From the NCBI GenBank assembly GCA_964403415.1, contig CAYOFF010000004.1:1-51592 (forward strand): DNA of 51,592 bases, given 5' to 3'. Below, in pieces: positions 40,232 through 50,705 of this stretch. Numbering within the stretch: position 1 is the first letter of the stretch; each line of letters opens with the position of its first letter. This DNA comes from CAYOFF01 sp964403415. Lineage in GTDB: Bacteria > Patescibacteriota > Gracilibacteria > Absconditabacterales > Absconditicoccaceae. The notes beneath the pieces are model-generated. The model had not been told where the DNA came from, ran no database searches, and saw nothing but the letters and a program-made list of their open reading frames with translations. Made by a program: the position numbers and the translations under genes.

Positions 40232-41290
40232 ATGATTCTCAAACTCAATGGCATTTTGTTGTTTTTGCTCAGCTCTTTTTTCATCTCGCTTGTACTCTAC
40301 CCTCCGTACATCGCTCTCCTCAAGAGGCGAAAAGCAGGCAAACAACTCCGCGAAGAGACTGCTGATGGCAAAAAAGCAACCATATTTGCTGAACTTCATC
40401 AGCACAAAGCTGGGACACCTACTATGTGATGAGGCCTCTTCTTATTGGTTATGGCGGTTATGGTATGACTTTCTCTCGTCATCCAGCAGTTTGATCTCAT
40501 CAATAATACACTCATCAACAGACAAGAAACTTATATTCTGCTGTTTGCGTTCTTTAGTATGGGCATACTCGGACTGAGCGACGACATACTCAATATCAAA
40601 TGAAAAAGCGCCATCAAGTGAATCACTGCCAAGATGAAACTTATATGGATGTTTTTGTTTTCGTGATTTATTAGTTATTGGTTTTTTGTAAGACTTGGTG
40701 TCGACTATATCAACTTCCGGCCAATTGCAGGACAGATACAGACTGGTATCTGGTGAGGTGTTATTACATTTTTTCTCACCGTCTCACTCGTCAATGCAAT
40801 CAACATTACTGACGGACTTGATGGGCTTGTCGGTGGTCTTATGATGATTATTTTGCCTGTGCTTGGGGTTATCACGTTTATACAGCAACGATATCTTGCT
40901 ACTACGCTTATCGGCATTGTTATGTGAACACTCTTAGCATTCTTGCGATTCAATATAAATCCTGCAAAGATCTTTATGTGAGACTCAGGTGCACTCGCGC
41001 TCTGATGATTTGTTGCTACACTTATCTACTTGCTCAACATAAAATTTGGCGTATTGATTCCTTTTATTATTTTGCTTGGCATCTTCTGGATTGAGCTTGC
41101 CTCTAGTGGGCTTCAATTATTCCGAAAAAAAGTTTTCAAAAAAAAGTTGTTTTCTGTTGCACCATTCCACCATCTCCTTGAGTATACCTGATACAGCGAG
41201 CATACCATTGTGATGAAATTTCGAGTCATTCAAGGCATCCTTTGAGCTATTGCACTTATCATGGTCTTTTACCAGCTCTATGGTCTATAA
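40232..41290 (+). CDS. mraY: Phospho-N-acetylmuramoyl-pentapeptide-transferase
   Basis: MraY makes lipid I at the cytoplasmic face from UDP-MurNAc-pentapeptide and undecaprenyl phosphate. 352 aa, with AELHQHKAGTPTMGGGLFLL (two Gly are TGA), the LGLSDDILNIKGKSAIKG metal motif, VNAINITDGLDGLVGG, FMGDSGALALGGF and the His motif APFHHLLEYTGYSE. About ten membrane helices. It stands apart from other mur/fts genes and runs directly into an O-antigen-ligase-like gene. Confidence 0.95.
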
Positions 41291-41293
41291 TTT

Positions 41294-42730
41294 ATGCCCC
41301 ATCTTTCTTCTCATATGTCGTTACTCCTTAAGCGTCTTATTGCTATTTTTCTGTGAGTACTTCTTCTACAGTTTGTTCTGCAGACACGAGTTACCTTTGT
41401 GTGGTGACGAGATGGACCACTCATGAGTGTCGTATGGCTGTGGAAAGAAATATTGGTCGGCGTACTGCTCGTTTGGTGAGCATGGCGAGGGCTTCGCGAT
41501 ATTAAACTTCTCTTCCATCATCGCTGGTTTTTGTCGTTTGTGCTAGCGTGTATTCTTGGAGTACTTACAACCCTTATTGTACACGTATTCGTTCTTGATC
41601 TTTCACTCTCTACTCGAGCGCTTGCTTTTAAGTATGATTTTTTGTGATTTATTATTTTTATTGCTGGCGTCCTCGTGTGAAGACTGCTTGGGAACGATAC
41701 TACTAGTGATATTGTTAAGCGATATACGGTACGTATCATGAAGCGAGCACTCCTGCTTGCTCTCGTGTGGTATGCCGTTATTTTTATTAAGCCTGGCACA
41801 CTCAAACTTCTCTGATATGACAACTTTGTGTATGAGTGAACCGTCTGACACGCGCCCCCTGCCGCATACTACACGCATCTCAATTATGGCATTCCGCGTA
41901 ATCAATTCTTGTTTGAAAGGCCGATTACGCGGTGATTTTTTTTGCTCGCGCTCTGGCCATTATTTTTTATGCAAGTCCTCTACAAGCAACCACTACGTTA
42001 TACGCGAGCATGGCGACTTATCTATGGTGCAAACATATTTGTAACCTTCTCTAGAGCAGCTCGATGAGCGTGGCTTTTGCAGATTTTGCTGCTCTGATTT
42101 TTGCTCGCGAAAGTACACGGAAATGTAAAGCGCACACTCATTCGTATCATCATTCCCACTGCCCTCGTGATCGGTGTTGTCTGATTTTTTGGTGGTAAAG
42201 AGCTTGTTGTGAGAGACTACTCTACAAATGGCCATGTCGCAATGGTACTCAAAGGCATAGCGTATTTTTCGCAGTCACCTTGGTTTGGTCTGTGATGAGC
42301 AAGTGTGTGACCTGGTTCTCATCACCTTGGATGACTCGCATTCAATCCAGAAAATCAGTTTCTCCAAATTCTTGTAGAGTTTGGTATTGTGTGATGACGA
42401 TGATGGTTTGTGTGCTATATCATGCTTAATCTCGTATGAATACTGCGTCGATATTCTTGGCATCGTACCGCTTCTAGGCAGGAAGATCACATTGGTGTAC
42501 ATGATGTACAACATGGCACACAGCAACACGACTTACAATACGCCCCGACACATGAGACTGCGCAGCTTCTGTTGGCATGCTCTGTAGGTATGATATGACT
42601 AAGTATTGTAGGAATGGTGTTACATAGTTTTACGGACAGAATGATTGTCTATCCATATATGTTACTCTTTGGGATTATCTTATCTCGTACACTTCCTCGT
42701 TCTCGTACGCTTCCTCATTCTTGAGACTAG
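41294..42730 (+). CDS. O-antigen ligase/polymerase-like membrane protein (478 aa)
   Basis: A polytopic protein with about ten helices. It has a large external loop (HAPPAAYYTHLNYGIPRNQF), TFSRAARGAWLLQILLLG, and the Wzy/WaaL-type signature SPWFGLGGASVGPGSHH, then NPENQFLQILVEFGIVGG. The family joins or polymerises lipid-linked glycans at the outer face of the membrane. 22 of about 46 Gly codons are TGA, among the densest here. It starts 3 bases after the mraY stop, so the two are one transcript. FtsW/RodA-like proteins were considered, but the loop signature fits ligases better. Confidence 0.75.
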
Positions 42731-42783
42731 CATCCGAGACTATCCTCCTGCGGGTAGCGTAGCGTATCGTTATCATGCTATGT

Positions 42784-43692
42784 CTAACGTGCATACGCCT
42801 GTGCAAGGACTTTGAGTACAAGCGTTACTAAACCATCCTGCGATGATATGTCCGGACGAGCATATCCGCCAAACCCATTATTTGCATATCGAGAGCTCTC
42901 GAGCGTCACGGTTGGTGTCACACCATTGTACAAAACACCGTGTTTTCTAAGGTCTTGCAAGCTCCGTCACTCATACGTAATACGTACCGGCAGATCATCA
43001 AAACGACGGAGTTTTTTGTATCGTTCTCGTTTTGCGTGACTAAAATCTATGAAATGCTGCGCCTGCTCCAAGAGCTGATCTATAGTAATCTCTCACGTGC
43101 CGTACTCGTGCGCCACAATCTGAAAGAGTCCATCGCCATTTCGTGGATTGATCATATGGCATCACGCCTCCTTGTACCGGCTTGCTATGATGAGCGATGT
43201 CGGAAAATCTTGTTGCTGAGCAAATGCGTCGATTGCATCGTATCCGCTAAAACACCTTGAAGGAAGCGGATTTGACGATGTTACGTATGGACCATAGAGC
43301 AACAAAAAATTTTCTCTCGACATGGATACTTCTTGCTTTGGTAGCACAACCGCTCACGTCACACTTCCACGCTGGAGATCTAGAAATGATGCCGCATGCG
43401 AGAGTGCGCGTGCTACAATCGGATCTAATCACTCTTCGCTGTCTTGTAGCGCGCGCACGCGATCCTGCATTCGCGCTATATATGGATCGCCATACTGCAA
43501 TTTTCACTGATAGACACGGCGATAAAACTCGTGTAGAAATGCCTGCTGCGGATTTACTTCTCCTAGAATATTTCAGTGTACAACCAAAGATGCTGTGATA
43601 TCCATAGCGGCGACATACTGATGTCATCAACAATAAGATGCCATCACTGAAACCAGCAATACACCAGATACTCTTATGTTTCTTGAAATCAT
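42784..43692 (-). CDS. Exported lytic-transglycosylase-like protein (302 aa)
   Basis: An N-terminal hydrophobic segment (RVSGVLLVSVMASYCGG), a helical stalk (LHEFYRRVYQGKLQYGDPYI), then a lysozyme-like domain: FPTSLIIASRYKEAGCHMIN and RNGDGLFQI, which resemble the Glu-containing and GLxQI motifs of soluble lytic transglycosylases. It closes NGFGGYARPDISSQDGLVTL. Several Gly are TGA. Its start lies 8 bases after the rseP stop. An opposite-strand frame of 113 codons overlaps the first half but shows no family motif. The family call is moderate. Confidence 0.6.
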
Positions 43693-43700
43693 GTTATTGT

Positions 43701-44906
43701 TTATCCACCCCATCGCGGTAATGATACTCCCCAAAATCTTTGGAGATCTTGTAGGATAATAAAAATACCCATAGCCATTAGCAGTATAAAGAACACAAGA
43801 TTTATGTACTGCTCCACAGCAAAGTATGCTGATGGTTTGAAACGTCCAAGCACTTGAATACAGACACTCAATGCTCTTCCACCATCCAATGCTGGTATAG
43901 GTAGAATATTGAATACAGCCAATGCCAATGAGATCATACCAGCAAACGCTAGGTACAACCATATCCCTCACTCCGCAAAAATCATTTCTCCAAACTTAAC
44001 AATACCGACTGGTCACGACATTTTGCCAACCGCTGTGCTCATTTTTTCTTTGTCACCTGAAAATATATTTTTGAATAATCATCACAGCATAAGAAATGTT
44101 ACGCGTGTTTGCTCTATCACTTCATGTCCTCCTGCAAGAATAGACTTCCCCAATGGAAACTTAATAGGGAGAATGTGTTGCAATGTTCCTCCAGACAGTA
44201 CTACTCCTAGAAAACAGTTGTCCTCCGGACACGTAATCGTGGCAGATCCCGTCACTCCATCTCTCTCATAGGTGAGTGTAAATGACTTCCCTGCAAATGC
44301 TCTAAGTTGGCGAGAAAGCATTGTACCATTTACTTGTTCTCCATCCAAAGCAAGCCAGCGATCTCATGATTTCACTCCTGCCTGCGCAGCAAGTCATCAC
44401 GTATTTACTTCGTTGATAACAACCTCTGTAGGCATTTCTCCTCCCGACAAAAATCACTCTTCTTGCAAGAAGTGCGCGCTTGGTAACAGATAACTTTTGC
44501 TCTCGTATGAGAGCATATTGTCTGGCACCACAAACAGCGGAGGCACTCCCTTCCAGAAAGCCAATGAAAATGCCAGCCATGCAAACAACGCATTAACCGC
44601 AACACCAGCGACAAGAATGAGTAGCTTGCGACCGAGCGTTGCTTGCAAGAAACTTGTCTTTGCGGTCAGGCCACCCTCATCATCAGGCTGCTCCCCTTTG
44701 AGTCTTACAAATCCCCCAAGTGGTATTCGATTGAGCGTATATGCCGTTCCGTCTTTATCTTTCCGTAGCGTACATACCTTGGGAGGGATACCTATTCCAA
44801 ACTCCAGTACGCTTACTCATGATTTTTTTGCTGCAATATAGTGTCAAATCTCATGGATGAGTACCAAAAACATAAACATTGCAATTCCTGCCACAATTCC
44901 GAGCAT
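43701..44906 (-). CDS. rseP: Site-2 intramembrane metalloprotease RseP
   Basis: 401 aa. The first helix carries LVLIHEIGHYIAAKKSG (HExxH, Gly is TGA). GFVRLKGE, a PDZ-like domain (VNTGGLAAQAGVKSGDRWLA) and the C-terminal FNILPIPALDGGRAL with the metal-binding Asp follow. Four or so membrane helices. It would cleave membrane-spanning proteins, such as anti-sigma factors, within the bilayer. It lies upstream of the lytic transglycosylase gene. Confidence 0.93.
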
Positions 44907-45014
44907 ACATATTCACAAAAAATAAATGTCCGAGCCCTTGCGTGATACGTACTATATCAACTACGGGGTATGTCTCTACTTGTAAACAACCTCGGGAAAA
45001 TTACAAATCGAAGC

Positions 45015-45875
45015 ATGCTTTACGATGCACACACCCATCTCAATAGTAATGAGCTATATCCTGACTGGAAGACGCATGTTTTGGCGTTTATAGAAGTATG
45101 ATGACACTGATTAGTTACAATTTGAGTCGATAGTGAACGAAATAGGAGGGCTCTCGAGATTGCACAATCCTGGCATGCAGAACACGACTCCGACACTACA
45201 CACTTTCTTCTCAAAACCGCTCTTTGATACCATCCTAGTGAAGCTAGTTTAGGTCACATCATCTCCTCGCAAGATATTCTCGATCGTATGGAGATACTTG
45301 AACAACAGATTATCCAAAATAGGCCTGTCATCGTTGCTCTTGGTGAGTGCGGGACAGATCTGCACTATCCTACTACACCTACCCAACATCGTTTACAACA
45401 AGAACTTTTTGCTGCGCAATGTCTCCTTGCAAAAAAACATCACCTACCTGTTGTTGTACATTCAAGAGATGACTTCGCTGGGAGTTGGGATGTTGTACAA
45501 CAGTTTCCTGATGTGCGTTTCTATTTTCACTGTCGATGATACACACCCGTAGAAATAGAACTTCTCCTCTCTCATCCCACGGATATTTTTGTTGGATTTT
45601 GTGGGAATCTCACCTATCCCAAAGCTCAACAGCTCAGAGATAGTCTCGATGCGCTTATTGCTCACAGTTGAAAAAGTATCCCCAAACAGCTTCTTTTGGA
45701 AACTGACGCACCATATCTTATCCCACAACAACGAAGGTGACAGCAAAATGCACCGAAATACGTCGGTGCATTGTATGCGTATGTTGCTGAGCATCTCTGA
45801 GTTACCTTATCCTCACTAGAAGAGACTATAGAGAAAAATTTCTTATCGTGTTATCAAATATCACACCACCCCTAA
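45015..45875 (+). CDS. tatD: TatD-family metal-dependent DNase
   Basis: 286 aa: MLYDAHTHLNSNELYPDW with metal-binding His pair, TALGYHPSEASLG, VALGECGTDLHY (usually ALGExGLDYH), LPVVVHSRDD, and LLLETDAPYLIPQQRRGQ. TIM-barrel nuclease with 3'-5' exonuclease or D-tyrosyl roles in relatives. More than five Gly are TGA, including two in a row at EVGGHG. Convergent with the TrbL/VirB6-like gene, stops 33 bases apart. Confidence 0.92.
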
Positions 45876-45907
45876 CCCCACATCAGTACCTTCTCATTCT
45901 TCCATCA

Positions 45908-47806
45908 TTACTGATCATCAGATTCTGTAGATCACATGGTGAATACTTTCCCTTTGATATTTGGCGCACCTGTTTTTTTGGATCGATCTACTTGTCAGGT
46001 TTCTATCAGATTTGTTATGAAACTTGAAAATGCAACTTCCTTATCAATCAGTTCTGCCGGATTAGCTTTGTAGGCAGCTGCTTTTGCAGCGCTACTTCCG
46101 ATAATAGTATTTCTTCATAGTTCACGCAATACATCTTCGTCCTGTAGTACTGAATTCATTAGGCTCGTAAATCTTTCACTTACACCATATGCTAATTGAA
46201 GCTTTGGATTTCTTTGCATAACTGTACGAAGACTCTGAGCAAATGTTTCTAGCTTAAGCCTTCCATCGCGCTGCACGATACGACCCATAGTATGTTTTAT
46301 CTCTTCGAGATCCGTCTTCTTAATATCTCTCACGGGAGCATTGGTAAATCATGCAAGGAATGTTCAGCGATTTTCTTCTTCTTTTGCTTGTCGTTTTCAT
46401 ATCGTATTTTTTCTCACTTGTCTCTCATACTCTCCTTTTGCTTGCTCTGCTGCACCATACGAAACACCTCACGCAAACGGTATAATCGGAGCCGATTTCA
46501 TGAGTCCTTCTGCAAACGTGTACATGCTTCCTACTGCGTCCTTTGTGATATCACTAAAATTATTTGCTGCCTTGATGATCGCCCACAACAACATAATCAC
46601 AAAAATAAACAGGATCATCTGCCCAAAAAATCATCCTACGTAATCTGTAGCGCTATCAAAAAGATTCCCCCTCACATAGGCCACTCCAATATCAGGATCT
46701 CCTACTTGTGCGGTGTTATCCGAAATCGTCTTATAGTTGAGCTGCTGCTGGAAGCTTTCTTTGGTTTTATCAAAATCATTGTCCCCTGCGATAATGCTTC
46801 CCATACCGATGACAAGAATTAGTCACATGGACATCAGTCATACTACAGCAACTGGCTGGAAAATAAGCCCCAATACCTGCCCTATATCAAATATTTTGCT
46901 ACGCTTCGAGAGCGCTTTGTCGAGCACCAAATAATCCAAAACAATCCACGGAGACATTACTACTCGTATCCATATCCAGAACACTCTAATCATATTTATG
47001 ATAACAAGCGCGAGGATAGGCAAGAAAAACATAATCAATACAACAGCTTTTAGCAGAATAATTACTGCTGTTGCGCCTATATCAAGTTTTTCTTGTGTCA
47101 AGAAATTGTAATCTAATGTATGTAGTACTGACGCACCCATAAAAATAAGTGGTCCTGAAACGGAGTCTGCTTTTGGTAAAATATCTTCAAGCTTTCGTTC
47201 TACGAGATTACTCTTTGTCTTTGCTGTCCTCTCCATATCTACAGAGAAGCTCTGATCTATGTAGGTTCTTTCATACATCTTGAAGGTATATTTTTGCTGA
47301 TCTCGCTGCTCCCCTAATACCTGCAAAGGAAGTGATCACACTGCCGCCATCCCGATCGTAGATAAGTCGATCAGTACTGCCATCATAAACCAACTTGCCT
47401 GTACAAGTACAGCACTTACAATAATCATAGGCAATTTTGACTTCAACAATCATGCATCTCCAAAAAAACTTTTGAGGATATATGCTACAAAGAGAAAACC
47501 TAAACCAAAGTTTGCGAAGCTTCTCATGACCTGCCATATCTGTCGGAGATTTACATCGAGATGAAGAATAGTTCCATACACAAATGTATTGGTCATCAAT
47601 TTACCAGCGACTATCGCAAAAAATATCCATCACCGCGAAGCAAATTTGATGATCTTATCTGCGATTTCCTCGATGTTCTGTGCCGCCTCAGATCCTCCGC
47701 TTGCGAACACCTGTCATGTATGTCCTATCACAAAGAAAGCAACGACTACTACCGTTAGGTAGAGCGCTATGCGTTGTCGTTGCTTCATTCGCTTCGTGAT
47801 AAACAT
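45908..47806 (-). CDS. TrbL/VirB6-like polytopic membrane protein, copy 2 (632 aa)
   Basis: Signal-like N-terminus (IALYLTVVVVAFFVIGHTGQ), several helices shared with the upstream paralogue (LRQIWQVMRSFANFGLGFLF; LVQASWFMMAVLIDLSTIGM), a central RVFWIWIRVVMSPWIVLDYL, then helices near residues 340-430 (VGGFFGQMILFIFVIMLLWA). A cytosolic, charged C-terminal domain ends MGSTESDDQ. This resembles VirB6/TrbL-type conjugation or type IV secretion channel proteins in Patescibacteria. TGA-Gly is frequent. Function is inferred from topology, not from a catalytic motif. Confidence 0.6.
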
Positions 47807-47862
47807 ACAAGACTCTCTGGTGAATAAATAATATTACTATGGTCGTTTACAAATCTTATCTC

Positions 47863-50583
47863 CTATGGTGCTCATGCTCCGGGCATGGTTGGCGGAGTTG
47901 TTGGTGGATTAGCTGGTGTCGATGTCGATGTCGGAGATGGAGTTGTGGTTGATGTTGATCATGTTGATGACGTTGTAGTAGGAGCATTATCTACGGTAAT
48001 GCCTGTGATTATGGTAGGTGTCGATCTGTCTTGGTAGATCACATTGAGCGTCACCCCATTGAATGTACGTCTTGTAATATTTCCATCTGGAGATGGTCAT
48101 ATCAACTCATCCAACCACTGCTTATACCTTCCGTCGGTGAAGGTATTGAAATTTTCGCTGCTTCACGTTCCACTGATAAGTGCTCAAAGCGCAGTAATTC
48201 TCTCTCTAATCGCATCCTGCGTACCATCTCCTATTCTACCTGTCGGCGCATATGGTAGTGCATGTCTTGTAACACTCATTGTTCTCTCATCAAATACATG
48301 CATATATCACTTCCCCTGATTCCAATATCGATACTGTATAGGCTTACCTCATGTTCCTATAAGTTCACGCTTCATTGTTGGATCCGTAATGGACTTATTC
48401 ATACCCTCTTTCATCATGCGGTAGAGTGCTGACTTTTGGTCATTTCGCTTAGGACCTCATTTTCTATATTTTACCCAGTTACTATCCAAGTGTTCGTATA
48501 ATGTTTTCCCATCATCCATCTTGGTGTCTTGTAGTCTTTCTATCACCTCAGGATCTGCCAGCACCTCGCTCATATCATTGAATGTCTTGCTTGGCGCTGC
48601 TCGTTTTCATATTGCCTGTGGCATCTCTCTATACTGACTTCGATCTGTACTAGGTGCTGCACCGTTTTTGAGCATCACTGGAACATCCGACGCTGATCAT
48701 CACTGCATTCCAGCTGTATGAAACTGCGCATCTAGTGTCTTCTTGCTCTCTCCACTCTGCGCATTGTTGCTATCCAGATAATCTTTGATCTTATTGTCAT
48801 ACTGTGCACGCTGTATACGATCTGGCATACTCTTGATCTCTCTTTTCGCATCGCCTAGCCCTGTAAGACTTGATGCTCATCGTGGTGTCGGTACAAATGG
48901 TACTGACATAGCCATCGTCTTCACAAATCATTCTGCTGTTGTGACAATACCTTCTGTTATCTTGCTACTTCTCAGCGCAGCAAACACTACCGCCCACATC
49001 AATCCTATCGCAAATCCATTGACGATAAGATATGCAAATATATTGGTAATTCCTGCTCCAAACTCTTTCTGTCCTTTCGTAAAACACATATCAAACATAC
49101 CCAAAAACTTATAGCCGTCGGCATTCTCCCCGCAGTCCGTCGTTTCTCCTCCTACAAGACTCACTACATCCAGCGGTTTTTCTTGGATGAGGTCTGCCTT
49201 TACTACAAGTGTCAAAAACACGAGACTCATACCTATCGCAAAGACTACATATACCGGCAAAAATATCAGTCATAGCACATTTCCTAGACTAGTCTTGGTC
49301 CCTCCGCTAATGAGTTTAATATCAAATACATATCCTAGCACAAGAATCGGAGAAACAGCTATAATAAGCCGCAAAAACACTATTCTTACAATCAATATAA
49401 TACAGAGCACAAACAACGGTATCAACAACAGGAGCCCTACAATACTCTTAATCAAAAACTCTAGTGTTATTTCTACTATACCCGATTTATCTGGAGAAAA
49501 ACCGAGATTGGCAATACTTAGGATGCTCGAGTAGAGCGTAAACAACGGTCCGGTCGCATTTACGGCTTTTTTCATAATTTTGGGAAGTGTTGGACATTCC
49601 CACTGTGTAGCCGCCACTTTACCTACTGGGCCCTTGAGTGTCCGTATTTCTTCTTTGGTTTCTATTTTTTGCTCATGCACTATCTTGATAATATCTGTAC
49701 CCCACACGCAGTGGTCGTCACTTATTTGATCTACGGTAATCTGTTTTCATTTGATAGCCCCATTTCGCTGCTTTACGAAATTTTCTTTGTATCCATCCCA
49801 ACTATCTGTCTCTGTCTTGTCACCTTTGCGTATAATCGCTCCATTTTTGGTCCAGCAGGGAATCATAATAACATTTTCTGGACTTCCCGCAGAGTTTCCT
49901 GGATACTGAGGACATGTGTAATATACGCTAAACGGTGAACTTATCAATGATTGTGAACTTGCTTGATCTGCATCGAACATCGTGTGAGAGACTGGATATG
50001 CAACCTCATTGAGTTTGTTGTCTTTGTTGATATCTATGATCGTAAGTGGCAATGCACCGAGCCCATAAATACCTACCGTCGAGAGATCTATGACTACTGC
50101 CACCATAAACCAGCTTGCTTGAATCGCTATCGCTGCGATAATAATTTTGGTGATAATACTCTTGGGCGTGAATGATGCATTATTGGAGAAAAATGACCGC
50201 AAAATCGATCAGACAAACATAAATCCTAATGCAAAATTCGCAAAACTTCTCATGATCTGCCAAAACTGCCAGAGTGACACGTCCAATTTGAAGATTTCGC
50301 CGTATATGAGTGAATTATCCAAACTTGCTCCAGCAATTGCTAAGAGTGGCCACATAATGAGATAAAGCGCCCTAAGGACCATCTCTAGTGTATTTGCAAA
50401 GTTAATCTCATTGGTTGAGGCTGCCTCGGGTGTTTGTGTTGTGGATGCTGTTTGATCTACAACTGATGAGTTATCCTGTGCATGAACCGATGATGGCACA
50501 AAAAAAGCCAAGCCTCCTAAGAGAGCTGCTACTCATACACCCCACGATAGTATATACCCGCCCCGTCTTCTGAGATAATGCAT
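47863..50583 (-). CDS. TrbL/VirB6-like polytopic membrane protein, copy 1 (906 aa)
   Basis: A signal peptide (GYILSWGVGVAALLGGLAFF, ending VHAQ), then the same opening helices as copy 2 (LWQFWQIMRSFANFALGFMF; IAIQASWFMVAVVIDLSTVG). An external loop with Cys residues (YTCPQYPGNSAGSPENVI) and another helix block follow (LLLLIPLFVLCIILIVRIVF; NIFAYLIVNGFAIGLMWAVV). A large soluble C-terminal region ends in a Pro/Thr/Ser-rich tail (PTSTSTPANPPTTPPTMPG). Probably the channel or scaffold of a secretion/conjugation-like apparatus. It leads a two-gene operon from the promoter at 50612-50640. Confidence 0.6.
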
Positions 50584-50601
50584 AGATTTGCGGAAGAAAA
50601 T

Positions 50602-50645
50602 GAACCTAATAAGTATAGGTTCCCCTCATTAGAATTGCAAATTCT
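50602..50645 (-). promoter_or_regulatory. Promoter with two palindromic operator-like sites
   Basis: On the minus strand, TTGCAA (50635-50640), a 17-base spacer and TATACT (50612-50617) form a good promoter about 30 bases from the ATG at 50583. Each hexamer sits in an inverted repeat: AGAATT/AATTCT (50631-50645) over the -35, and GAACCTA/TAGGTTC (50602-50622) over the -10. Confidence 0.6.
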
Positions 50646-50705
50646 GCGATTGACAGTCCTTCAAAAAATAGTGATATATACGAGGTATTTCTCAGCATAT
50701 CCCTG

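Noticed and set aside
43257..43598. A 113-codon plus-strand frame with a hydrophobic start
   Set aside because: It overlaps the minus-strand lytic-transglycosylase-like gene, which has the GDGLFQI motif, in-frame TGA use and tight spacing to rseP. The plus frame has no recognisable motif, though it is not formally excluded.
46292..46822. A 176-codon open frame on the plus strand
   Set aside because: Opposite the VirB6-like gene; it is Cys/His/Ser-rich without family features.
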